A stretch of 64,000 bases of DNA from Maylandia zebra. Lineage: Eukaryota > Chordata > Actinopteri > Cichliformes > Cichlidae. A program made the translations under genes and the position numbers. Below are positions 14,941 through 26,342 of this stretch, piece by piece. Under the pieces are notes generated by a model. That model saw only the letters and a program-made list of their open reading frames with translations, was not told the DNA's origin and searched no databases. How positions within the stretch are numbered: the first letter of the stretch is position 1; every line of letters starts with the position of its first letter. The stretch covers positions 4,698,419-4,762,418 of the forward strand of contig NC_135188.1 in NCBI RefSeq assembly GCF_041146795.1, given 5' to 3'.

Positions 14941-16179
14941 AGCTAAAAATCATGTTGTCAATGCCAGCATGTGGAGAGCATTGCAAAATCCTATGCTTAA
15001 CCTTGTGATAGAGCTATTGTGTCCATTTTATGGTAATCATTGCATATCTAAATAAAAAGAATGCAAATAAGTGCAATTAAAATTCTTAAAATTGAAAAGA
15101 GGTCTTGGCTGTATTAAATGCCACTTTAATTTTACTAGTTTGTTATAAATAACTAAGCTTTAAAAAGCCAAGGGGTTAAAGCTTATCCCAGCATGCCATT
15201 TCCCCCCATTATTATAAAAGCGAATCATTAGGCCAACCGGCCCTGGATTCATATTTCATGTTCTGCTTTGGACACGGGAAAGCTCTGCATTTTATCTTCA
15301 CATGAGATTTCCTTCATGGAATGTCTTAATCGACTGTGGAAATAAAATTATGCTTCAACATGCGATTATATTTTATTAGAATAGAGCACCGCATGCTCCC
15401 CTGTGCCAGTCAGGCATTCCTCTGCAGGGAGTTGACGGGACCCAAATATCTGTGCTTCACACAGCTCTGTTTCATTACCCCCCCTCCCCACACCCGAAAC
15501 ACTAAACCTAGAAAATCTGCTTAAACACACTCGAGCATTTATTTTGAAAATCCGCACTACCAAAACTCAAAAGGTCTTGATTGAGCCTGGAGTGAGAAAC
15601 TGGACACTCTGGATATGTTTAAAAATTGCTGCCAAGAAGAAAAGCACACATCTTATGTCCACAGAGATCCAGACACATTCCTAATGCAAACTCGAGGGTC
15701 GCTGTGTTGCACAAGAAATCTGACCTTCAACATTTCACCACTGGCTGCGGTGCGCTCTGTAAGAGTCCAAAACTCAATGTTCCAGCAATGGTAATGACAT
15801 AATATTTATTCCAAGAGAATTATCTTAGTAATATTTGAAAAAATAAACATCTCACATAATACGCCATCGTCTTAAATGCAGAGCATCTTTCATGTGTCAC
15901 CTGCAGTTTTATTTGTTATGAAAAGTATGACAAGAACAAGTTTGCAGAAATAATTGTTCAGGAGATGCAGTCGAAAACTCTAAAAACTAGGCTGACCTTG
16001 AGGCTGCTGTAGAGCCAAAATACCCCGGGGCATCAGTAAACATCAGTAAAGGCCGTTCTGCTGAGAGTAGCCTTTTTTCCACCACAAATTTAAAATATCA
16101 AACAAAATTAATTCAGTACGTTCTTTACTACAAATTAGTTTACTGCAGTTATGTCCCCACTGGGAGATAACAGACAAGG
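14941..16179. other. Intergenic, nothing recognised
   Basis: Non-coding DNA between two Tc1 remnants. No exon, RNA gene, tandem array or terminal repeat was identified on either strand. Confidence 0.4.
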
Positions 16180-16700
16180 ATTCAAGGGAAGGGTAAACAA
16201 CAAAGACATTTAGAAATCCCTTAAAGTCCTTTAAAAACAGTTAACAGGCTCTGGGGAGGCAGATTTATGACTGATGCTTTTACTGCATAGGCAGTGTGTT
16301 TGGGATCACGGTCGTGCTGAAAAATGAAGCCAATCAGACACTTTCCAGATGGTATTGTATGGTGTAGTACTTTTCTGTGTTCATAATTCCATCAGTTTGA
16401 CCAGATTTCCAGCACCACTGGCAGAAATGGAGCCCCAAACCATGAAAGAGACACCATTGTTTTACAGATGGCTGACGACAGTAGTGTACCTCTCTCCTTA
16501 AAATCTCCAAACACACTGATAAAATGTCAAATTGGGATTCATCACTTTTCAGCCCAGTTCTTATGTAATTTGGCATACCTCAGCCTTTTCTGCCTGCTTC
16601 AGTGAACAGTAGATGGAGCAGCTGATGGGCCACATTTACTTAAGGACATGAATTTCAAGTGCTGTTGATCGGATAGTTTTTAAGCCTGCAATTTCTTTTG
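16180..16700 (-). pseudogene. Tc1/mariner-type transposase remnant
   Basis: On the minus strand, pieces such as DESQFDI (about 16540), a VWGSISASGAGNL-like block (about 16400-16445, the VMVWGC(F/I)S.SG signature of Tc1 transposases) and a D-rich DPKH-like block near 16290-16305 occur in transposase order but in shifting frames. Ends are not distinct. An old inactive copy of a subfamily different from the 30384-35372 element. Confidence 0.65.
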
Positions 16701-17685
16701 AATTTCACAGAACCAATTTCCTGAAATGTTTTAAGGACACACAGCAAACCATCCTGACATAAGTTTTATAAATACTATTTTATGCTGGTGAAACTGTGGT
16801 ATTTTTCATAGATTGAACATGAGAAAAGGGAACAGATTGTGTAACAAAGTGCAAAAACATACTATTTAAAAGTGGTTCTTTGCCAAGTGTTCTTTTATAT
16901 TTATACACAACACCAGTTTGTTGCTTGAGTTGGGCGCCTTTGTTATGTTTGAATGATTCATAGCTCAGTGTTAACTGGCTTAATAAAAAAAACATTCTTC
17001 TGAAAAAGCTCACGTCCAAGGACTGGATTGAAAATGAGTGAAAAAGCAGTCAATATGAAAGGAAAGCCTGCAGAACTGCTCTCAAAACCACTAAAATTAT
17101 TACAAGTCTGATTTCTTAGAAGTGAAACATAAAGAGACAAGAGACGGCTCAAGACATTTATACAGACAAAAAAAAATTGGTGATCTGATTTGTCTCCAAA
17201 AACTTCAAGATGTTATTCTATTATTTAAATACAAGGAGGAAATTCTACAAATGTGTTAGCAAGGGCAGGACCCTGGATAGCTCTGACATCACTGGATGAG
17301 CACATTTACTTTAGAGCAGGCTGCTTTAAAAACAAACAAACAAAAATACATCCCCCTGAACTGTGCAGGAGTAAAAAAGGAATTTAAAGTATGCACTTCA
17401 GTTTCTCAGCTGTGAGTGTTGCTCACAGTGCTTGTCATTCATTTTTCTTATGTTGAACCTTATTCAGAAGATGCTTAATCTCTTGTTTACCTCTGGGAGA
17501 TCTGAAAAACTAGTTAAAATTGGGGTCAAGTTTGCAGTGCACGAATCTTTTTGCTTTTAATGTCACTCTGCAGATTTTAAATTGGAAAACTCCACTGAAG
17601 CCTGATATTATTACTCTTACAGCTTTACCAGTAATGCTGAGTGTGACACACACCTGCACAGACTTCATTCTGTTGTTTACATACT
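16701..17685. other. Intergenic, pole4 3' flank
   Basis: AT-rich DNA with no recognised gene. The right edge abuts the probable pole4 transcript end. Confidence 0.4.
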
Positions 17686-17691
17686 TTTATT
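17686..17691 (-). terminator. pole4 poly(A) signal (AATAAA)
   Basis: AATAAA on the minus strand about 240 bases downstream of the pole4 stop codon. It would give a compact 3'UTR ending near 17670. Confidence 0.5.
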
Positions 17692-17929
17692 TCTTGTACA
17701 GTGAATAGTATTTCACAAGTATATACAAAAAATGTACACATTTCCATCACAAGTCTTCAAAGTTAAGCATGAAAAATCTTGAGGAACCATCGTATAAAAG
17801 CATTAATAAATGTTGAATTTCAGATTTTGACTTAGAAAAGTAGCAGAAAGTTTCCAACAGTGAATTATGACCCTGTAATAAAAACTTGGATGGTTGCAAA
17901 CAGTTTTGACCAGTCTCCTGAAGCAGTCT

Positions 17930-19893
17930 TTAATCCAGTGTGCCTGCAGAAAAAATAAAGTCAGTAAAACATATTCTGGTTCAAAACAGAGCCAATAAAT
18001 TCAATATTAAGTGGAATACTGAATTTTGTGCATGTGACGAATTCAATCAGCATCGTAATCCAGACAACTTTAAAAGTTGTTTTCTACTTTTGTCTTTGTA
18101 TGGCTTACCTTCAAGAAATGCAAACTCATCTATGGCTTCTATTGCATTGTCTGCGGAAAAGAAAACAAATGATACCATATTATCACAATATTTTACTCAT
18201 GGTGTCATATAATTGTGAATTTGCAACATTTTGCAAAATGCTGAGTATTGCAATGACAGTCACAGAAAAGGAACAGGGGCCTAAAATTAAAGCACGTCCT
18301 GTTTCTTCAAGTCAAATCTCAGCGTGATGTAGTTGTTATTCTGAGAAATATGTACAACTGTCAAATTCAGGCTTATGAAGCAGGTTGTATAATTATCTTT
18401 GGGTAAGACACTGATCACCGCTGGAGGATGACTGTGCCCCGGTTAGGTTAGAAGCACACAGGCACAAGTGCTTTGATGTTCTTTGATAGAACAGGAAAAT
18501 GCTATACAAGCACCAGCCCATTTTCTATTTATGCAAGTAGACTTTAAATGGAATTAAGCACATGTTTAATCCACTTACCCAAGTCTTTTCTTTGCAAAGT
18601 TTTCCTCTTCCCTTGCTGTGCATACACTAGAGCATCTTTGGCGATCATCTCAACAAACAATTCCTGTACAAAAAGAAACCAAAAAGAAATCATTCAAAAT
18701 GAACCAGAGAAACGATCAGAAATAGATTTTTTTTTATTAACATAAGCCACTGATAAAATATATTTGTGCTGAAATGCAACTGTTTTTGCACAACTGGCTG
18801 CTCCCTAAACAGTCACCACAGCAGATCATCTGCCTCCATGCCACCCTATTGCTAGCATGCTCTTCTGCATGTCCTCCTTCACCGCATCAATGAACCTCCA
18901 CTAAGATCTTTCCTCTTTTCTTCTTGCCTGGCAGCTCCACAGTCAGCATCCAGTATATCCACCATCTCTTCTCTGAACATGTCCAAACCATTGTCTCTGA
19001 AGTCTGTCTTTAACCCCAAAGCACTCAACCTGAGCTGTCCTTCTAAAACACTCTATTTCTAATCCTGTCCCTCTTGGTCTCTCCCAACGAAAACCTGAGC
19101 ACCTCCAGCTCTGTTCCTGCCGCCACCATCTCCAAACCGTACATCTCACTGACACCAGGCCTTGTAAACCTTCCCTTTCCCTGCTATCCTTCTGTCACAC
19201 AGTCTCCCAACACTCACTTCCACCCTGCCTGCACTCTCTTCTTGACCTCTCTTGAACACGGTTTGTCCCAGGTATTTAAACTCATCTACCTTCACTACCT
19301 CTGCTCCTTGCAGCTTTACTGTTACACCTGTCTCCCTCTCATTCACACATGTATCCCATCTTGCTTCTACTAGCTTTCATTCCCTATCTAGCATGATGAT
19401 TGTTCAGTTTGACTCTAACATTTTAGTTAGACATTAACATGAGTAAACTCTGCGTTTATTCCAAAGGTTAACCTACACTAAAGTTTAAATATACTTCAGT
19501 AATTTCAGTAATTTGATAAATAAACTAAAATGAATTAGAAACATATAGAAAATAGATTATTTACTATCTGCACTTAAGTTTGTTAGCGTCATATAGAGTC
19601 AGCACTCGTGTTACCAGGACCGGTTAGGATATCAGTGGTCTCACCGTGGCTTTAGCGATGATGAACACAGACTCCTGGCTGGCGAGGGCCACGTCTGGGT
19701 CGGTCTTCATCAGAGCCTTGATGCGGGACAGCGGGAGTTTGGACAGCCGGCTGTGGCTCACCGTGACTGGGCCCGTCTGCTGCTGCTGGCCGCTGTCCTC
19801 CGCCTCGGCCCCGCGGGTCTCCTCCTCACTCTCACACCGGTCAGGGTCGTGCTCCGTTGCGGTCACAAGACTCGTCGTCACTGTTGCTGCCAT
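17930..19893 (-). CDS. pole4: DNA polymerase epsilon subunit 4 (POLE4), 129 aa
   Basis: Small histone-fold accessory subunit of leading-strand DNA polymerase epsilon. It pairs with POLE3 and helps parental H3-H4 handling at forks (nuclear). Minus-strand coding exons: 19645-19893, 18579-18663, 18109-18150, 17930-17943. The total is 390 nt with all GT-AG junctions in frame. After a variable acidic/Gln-rich head (about residues 1-44), the histone fold begins at SRLSKLPLSRIKALMKTDPD, continues through FIIAKAT into ELFVEMIAKDA, then QQGKRKTLQRKDLDNAIEAIDEFAFLEGTLD. This is close to the human C-terminal half, including the final GTLD. Human POLE4 is 117 aa; the extra length is in the head. The start at 19893 is the ATG giving MAATV. 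An upstream in-frame ATG would add 16 unlike residues. Intron 1 contains an old LINE piece. Confidence 0.97.
18810..19380 (-). mobile_element. LINE reverse transcriptase C-terminal fragment in pole4 intron 1
   Basis: Minus-strand frames give VDEFKYLGQTVFKRGQE (about 19240-19290) and QWFGHVQRRDGGYTGC (about 18945-18990), followed by a GKRKRGRPK-like tail toward 18900. These are the end of a non-LTR retrotransposon ORF2 (family pattern WFGHVQRRDSGYIG...GRPKRR). At least one frameshift separates the parts. It is 5'-truncated and inserted in the same orientation as pole4. Clade not resolved. Confidence 0.75.
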
Positions 19894-20130
19894 TTTCTGA
19901 TATTTTGCGCTAATTATATGACTTAAGAAATAAACACACACGTAGAAACGACTATAGTTTAATAGCTACATGTCACAGATAATAACATCAACAACAGCAG
20001 CGGGCGCGCGCCAGCATGTGGTTCCGGGCTTTCGTGATAAGGCCTGCGCTGATTCGTCAGTGAGTGCAGGCCCCGCCAACTAATCCTCTTCGGTGATTGG
20101 ACAGATTGTGAATCCAGGCCTCACTATTGG
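19894..20130 (-). promoter_or_regulatory. pole4 promoter region, TATA-less with CCAAT boxes
   Basis: Upstream of the pole4 ATG the DNA turns CpG-rich (GCGGGCGCGCGCC near 20000-20012), with a GC box (GCCCCGCC-like, about 20070) and two ATTGG motifs (20096-20100 and 20126-20130), i.e. CCAAT in the pole4 direction. This is typical of a housekeeping promoter. nim1k starts on the opposite strand further right, so the region may serve both genes. Confidence 0.5.
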
Positions 20131-23100
20131 CTAAAGTTAAACGTCATTCACCGCACATTGCCGCCTAGATAGCGGGGTGTAGCCGGAGCCCTACTAACCA
20201 AGGGGTCCGAGTGTAGACACGAAGTCGCAGGTGAAGTTGGCCACAAATAACACTTTGCTATTGTATGGTTAAAATATATCGTTTTTATAACTTTGTAATT
20301 TTACATTATTTTGTGTATGCGCTAAATGTTATTTTTTTTGTGACATTTACCAAAAAGTGGGAAAACTCAACTGTACTCCTCAATATTTCCACTAGGGGGC
20401 AGTGGGAACAAACTATTAAAAACAACTGCATAGTAATGTGCATCAGTATACGCTATTGTGAACTTATTGTGAACTCTATTGTGAAATATAAATGGCTTAT
20501 AAAGACTTTAATGACAAGTCAGTAAAATTGTATTCATTTGAAGTTTTGTTTGTCTCTGGTGTCCAGTATTAGCTCTATTTTTAATGATTATTGTTGCTGT
20601 TAGATTCAACGCACTGTGTGGGTTCCTTCATCAGCTGACACAGAGGTCATCCAAGTGTGGATGTGGTGTATGGCTATGGCTGAACACTTTACCATCTAAT
20701 ATCACAACACCTGCAATCTTTTTAAGCTCTCTCTTGTTATGTGAATACAGCATGATTAATGGGAAGCTGAAGTTTGCTCTTATGGTCTCATGTGATAGTC
20801 TCTATTAACTAATTCTCTGTTATTTCAGCTGCTGTTTTATCTGACAGCAGTGTTTGAGTTTCAATTGAATGAATTCATAGATTCTCAAACCTTCTTTTCA
20901 TCCATATCTGACAATATTAGCATTTTTTAGCCAATTATGACAGACATATATGTCTGTGTCTCTTCACATCATATTTTCTCCTGTGTAAAACTGAAAAAAA
21001 AAATCAAAAGTCTACAAAACCTCTATTTCAGAATATACTGCCGCTTTATTTTCCTTGTGATAGTTTCCCTCATAATCACCAAAATCTGCAATGCTTATGA
21101 CTCTCTGGTAACTTGTCACTTTCGCCGATGAGTACAGTGTTAGACCCACAAACCTTCTTCTTCTGCCTATATAAATAAAAACATCTTCCCTTATATGCAT
21201 TTTTAAGGAATAAATGGCAAAAAAGCCAGATGTAGCAAATAAGATATTAATATTAAATTAATTAATATTAATTTATTTATTCTTATTTCATCAGAAGGTT
21301 CCCTAAACGCTATATTTGCAAAACAAAATAATTTTCTGGCAGTTATTTGAGAAAATCACTATATTAATATGCTTAATATGGTTCAGGCTTTAAAGTGTTA
21401 AAGAGCTTAAAGAGCTATTAAAGCTTAAAGCTGGGCTTTTAGTAATCTGCTAGTTCTTTTATGTTCTCTACGTGTTTGCGTGGGTTTTCTTCAGGTAGTC
21501 TGGCTCTATCACAGTCCAAAGATTAATTTGTGATTCAAAATTGCCCACAGGGATGAATGTGAATAGTTTTTCGTCTCTCTGTGTTAGCCTTGTGTCAGAT
21601 TGGCAACCTGTCCAGGGTGTACCCTGCCTCTCACCCTATAGTAGCTGGGATAGGCTCCAGTCCACCTGCAATAGAGTATCTAAATAGCACATTAAACTCT
21701 TCTTACCTGAATATTTTAATGTATGAAGCTGTTTTCATTAGCACTTTATTTTATTCCAGAAAGTTATTAAAACACTTTTTAGTTTTTATTTATTTATAAT
21801 ATTTTTATATATTTTTTGTCAGAGCTTGACGCCCACGAACTTGCTTTCATGTGTAAGTTACATGAGCATTATCATCATTATGAAAGCAGGCATGCTTATT
21901 TTTATTCATTGAAAGTATCTTTGCATCATTTCCATTGTGTCAGGTCATGTCAGCACTCCACTAATACACTCTGTTAATAGGATTGTGAGGACTGCTTTAG
22001 TCCACTGAAGCTCCATTCACATGTTCAGCCACAGTCAGGTGTTACACTCTGAGGAAGAGATATGAAGGACTCGCAGCTCACAGGTAAAATATTTTAGTTT
22101 TATTACTGTTATTGATCAGCTAATGTGATTCGTTTCTTTTTCATGTTGTTTTTAAAATTAGATGTACTTTTTAAAAAAAGTACTTTAAATCATCTGTATA
22201 AAATCTCTTATCAACTGTAGCCTTGGTGATTAGATTTAGAAAACCCATATTTGGATGATTTAAAATTGTATTTTATTTCAGAAGCGCCAGATTGGCAACT
22301 GAATATATCTCCACTCTTATATGTGAATTTTCCACAAAAGATGATTCAAAGCTACTCATTAAATCTCATTCATTGCTATTATTTTTCACAGTGACTACAT
22401 CGCTCCAGTCATACAAGCTGTTACATTTACAGGTAGATTTAACAAGAATAATAGAAAAGCAGTTTCACATGGATCCAAATGCTGATAATAATCATCTGCC
22501 TGCTCAGTTTCATACGCAGCGTGGAAGTGTAATCCTAATTTGGCAACTCTGTTCATTCTTGTTTTGCCAGTCTAGTCTTCATTAGCATCCTATAAATAGC
22601 TGTCTGCAAGCTAAATGGCACTAATTCTCCATCTAAAAAACCCAAGTAATCCTCGGCTATATTTGATCGACAAAGTCCAAGAGGAGGAAGAACATAATCA
22701 CACTGTAATGTTTAATATTTGTTTATTATTATTGGTAATACTTGACTGGCTGGTTCATTTTGCTCACAGTCGTTTTTGAGAGGTTATGCGTGCTCTCCAA
22801 GACGCCCACACAGGATTCAAGTAGCCGGTCTGGCACCTGACCTGACTGTTGGGTCAGATTTGAGACTCTATGCAATGCTCAGACTGTACTGCACAATTTC
22901 CTGTAAAAACAAAAGAAACGCCGTACGAGGCAATCGTTCGAGCCAAAGCATTGTTCTGTTTGAGAGAAATTTGTACACTATCAAAAAAAAAAATTGTAAT
23001 TAACGTGCTGATTCTTAAGAACTGTGTCCAAAAAAAAGAAAACTTCAATTCCCAGAGCAGAAAAAACGGTCAACATCCTGCTTTTGTCCATTAAAAATGA

Positions 23101-23674
23101 AAACACACATATTGAAATCCATTTACCGTGATCCAAAAATCTTGTTTCCTGCATAGTGGTCACAACACTAACACCGCAGAGGTGCAATGTTAGTATTTTC
23201 AGAAACGGTGTGAGTGGAAGCTCTAACCAGGAGAAGAGATTCAGTTTTATTCATTTCAGATTATACTTTGTTTTTGTTCTCCTAAAGCAAAAGAATATAA
23301 CATAAGCAGATGAGTGATAGCAAAATAAATTAAAACCCAGTTTGCCACATTCTTGTCTATCATAGCATCATTTTCAATAATATCCACTGACAGCTTAAAA
23401 GTGCAGATAGAAACTCGGGTTAAATTTAGGCAGAATACAGACCTGATGTTTTGACTTATGTGGGATGTACAGTTACATACCAGGTAAGTTAGCATGGAGG
23501 TCAACCTTATTATCCATGTCCCATACAGCTCTACTTGCACACACAAAGGTGTTTGTCTAAGAAGCGATGTCGTCTCGGTCCAAATCTAAAGGAAATCCTA
23601 ATATTTCTGCTATTTCACGCAGCACTGCTGCAACGTTTTCACACTTTTTTTGCTTTTACTTCCAAGCCGTCAAA
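20131..23674. other. Divergent intergenic region between pole4 and nim1k
   Basis: AT-rich. Two CAG/GT donor-like boundaries on the plus strand (20230/20231 and 22082/22083) could end non-coding first exons of nim1k, whose coding exon is preceded by a good acceptor (pyrimidine tract ending AG at 23665-23666). At 21220-21395 there is a diverged copy of the TTAA-flanked repeat found at 10796-10978. No other coding exon is recognised. Confidence 0.4.
21220..21395. repeat. Diverged second copy of the TTAA-flanked repeat
   Basis: Shares GATGTAGCAAAT, CATCAGAAGGTTC and TGGTTCAGGCTTTAAAG in the same order and orientation as 10796-10978. The left end is unclear and may extend to about 20927. Non-coding. 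Confidence 0.5.
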
Positions 23675-26342
23675 ATGCGTCTATGGCCGAAAGAGAAAAC
23701 GAGCAAAAAATCCAAAGATGACTCTCCGAAGACGCAAAAACCAGCCAAGCCCCTGGCTTCTGCTGCCACGTGTGCCACCCCGCAGCTGACTGACGCAGAG
23801 AGGAGAGCGCAGTCTCCGTTTGAGAGGATCGTCTATGACATGACCCACAACGAGAAGATCGTCAATGACCTCGTGCTCGGTCGAAGGATCGGCTTTTACG
23901 AGCTGCGTGGAGAAATCGGGCAAGGCAACTTCTCTACAGTTAGGCTGGGCATCCATGCCTTGACGAAAGGTAAAGAACCGTCAGTTATTTAGGATGTTCG
24001 TCCCAGTTATTCAGTCACCGTTAGTCATCTTTTTTATGTGTTTCAAACTCATTCCTGCTTCACTCACATTCCAGTGTTCTGAATAAGTGTTCAAGAGCAC
24101 CATAAATCAGTGCAGACTTTAAAAAACGCTGCAACAATCATCCTATTAAAAGCTAATTCCCCTCCTTTTGATCAGATGCGTCTCGTCTGTTCTTGTTTTA
24201 AATCTCCTAAATGTACATCCGTCCTTATTTCAGTCCTTAACCTCATCAGACCTTCTTTAAATCTGTCACTGACAGCTAAGCCTTCTCCCTCCCCTTCTCC
24301 TGTCTCAGAGAGAGTAGCTGTTAAAATCATGGACAAGCTGCATCTGGATAAGAAGAAACAGCCTCTGACTTCCTCAGAGATCAGCTGCATGGAGAAGCTG
24401 TGCCACCCCAACATAGTGCGCCTTTATGAGGTGATGGAGACGAGCCGGAAGCTGTATCTGGTCATGGAGTACGGCAGCGGTGGAGACTTGTTCTCTCGAA
24501 TCACCACGAGGGGGAAGCTTAACGACCTGGAAGCCAAGCTGGTCTTCGCACAAATCATCTCTGCTGTTAAGCACATGGTGAGCTTCGGTTTCACCCTTGG
24601 TCACAGCATGAGTCTGTGATATGTTCGCTGATTGAAATGTGGAGAGAAAGCATGGAATGAATTAAAAAATCCCAGCTTGACTCAAAATGTGCCAGACTTA
24701 CGTGATCAGATTGAAACCTTAAGGCCTCTAACAATAAGTAGAGATGAGAATGTGAAACTGGGTCAAATCTGAGTATCGTGTTAAAGGATACTTTGACATG
24801 CAGGGTAGAGCACAGAGACCGCGCCACTGACCACTCGATGAGTAAACAAAGAGAACAGTTTAAGAGTCACTAATTCAGTTAAAATAAACTAAAACCAGAA
24901 GATGCATTATAAATAAATATTAGTTAAAGTGTATTATAGATAGTTGCAGTGTAGACAGATGATAAGCATGTAATTTAGGTGTCTGAGTCATGAGTAACTC
25001 ACAATATCTGCTCCCAATAACGTTTTTCTTTGTAAAAATTATTGATTCGGGAGATTTCGATACATGAGCCACATCTGTGTAGCAGAAGGAAAATGTATCC
25101 TGGAATGGCCAGGCCAAACAATGCTTCATCAGTGCATGTGGGTGTTATAATAATAATAATAGTTAATTAGTTCCCTGTCCGTCTTTATCCCCTCTGAGCG
25201 TCTCATTTTCTTCACAATAGGTTAGTTAAGCTGTTATAGTGGGCAAAGTTTCAAATAATGGGATCAGCTAAGTGCTAGCAGCTGCTCATATTAAATGTCA
25301 GAGTGGCCTCAGTCAATCGGACACAAACTGACTTCTGACACTGACTGCAAAGCTATTCTGATAGGGTCCAAAAATCAAAATGAGCAGAGTGAAAAATCAA
25401 TCCTCTTTAAATCAAAATGTAGATATCCAACACAAATGCATTAATAACTTATCATAAGATGAAGCAAAGAAATGTTGCTATATCAGTGTTTTGCCCCACA
25501 GTGCAGAAATAAACCAGTGCGCTGGCGTTCTCTGTGAGCATTAAAGGAGAACTCTTTCTAAAATTGTCCATGTGTGTGTCACATTTCAGCACGACTGCAA
25601 CATCATCCACCGAGACCTGAAACCGGAGAACATCTTCTACACCACCAGCTTTTGCATCAAAGTTGGGGATTTTGGCTTCAGCACAGAGAGCAGCCCTGCT
25701 GAGCTTCTCACCACCTTCTGTGGCTCTCCGCCCTACGCTGCTCCTGAACTTTTTAAGGAAAAGGGATACTCCGGACGTTACTCAGACATTTGGGCTTTAG
25801 GTATTCTCTTGTACTTCATGACAACAGCAACTTTACCCTTTTATGGGGAAAATCTGGGCAGGCTGAAGCGCTGCATCCTCCAGGGGGCTTACCGTATCCC
25901 CTCTTATGTGCCAGATCCGTGCCAGCTGGTCATCAAAGGCATGCTGCGGATTGTGCCTGCTGATCGCTCCTCTTTAACGCAGATTTCAGACAGTGCTTGG
26001 CTGAAGGGGATTGAGTTCCCTCGTCCCTATACGCCGTTGCCACTGTCTCCTGCTCACTTTGCACAGACAAATCAGACTCTGTGCGTGGAAGAGCAAGAGG
26101 TAAAGAGTTTGCTGTCGGATCTCGGGGTCGTGGCGCTTCATTTCCAGAATAACCCCTGCTTGGACTGCAGGAATCCACTGACAGGGGCCTATCGGATCCT
26201 CCTCCATCGAGTCCAGAAGAGGAGGTTGGTCGAGGCTGTGGGTTACTCTGTGCTCCAACCAGATGAGTACGAGAGTCCGAGCAAGTGGTCTGCAGCATCA
26301 GTTGACAAACACAATCCTTCCACTGTATGTGCAATACTATAA
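23675..26342 (+). CDS. nim1k: Serine/threonine-protein kinase NIM1, 438 aa
   Basis: AMPK-related protein kinase activated by LKB1 through its T-loop. Coding exons: 23675-23969, 24309-24577, 25590-26342 (stop 26340-26342), GT-AG junctions in frame. Length 438 aa against 436 in human. Domains: a basic head, a conserved [16 protein letters not shown]...[14 protein letters not shown] lead-in, glycine loop GQGNFS (82-87), VAVK lysine K104, catalytic HRDLKPEN (D197), DFG at 215-217, T-loop [14 protein letters not shown] with the expected LKB1 target T230, and a C-terminal extension ending VCAIL. The start was chosen at 23675 because the preceding bases read as a splice acceptor (AG 23665-23666) and the ATG has A at -3. 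An in-frame ATG at 23567 would add 36 unlike residues. The last four residues resemble a CaaX prenylation box. Poly(A) signal candidate at 26746-26751. Confidence 0.95.

Noticed and set aside
23567-23674. In-frame upstream ATG for nim1k adding 36 residues
   Set aside because: The segment contains a pyrimidine-rich splice acceptor (AG 23665-23666) and encodes residues unlike the family; 438 aa from 23675 fits the known length.
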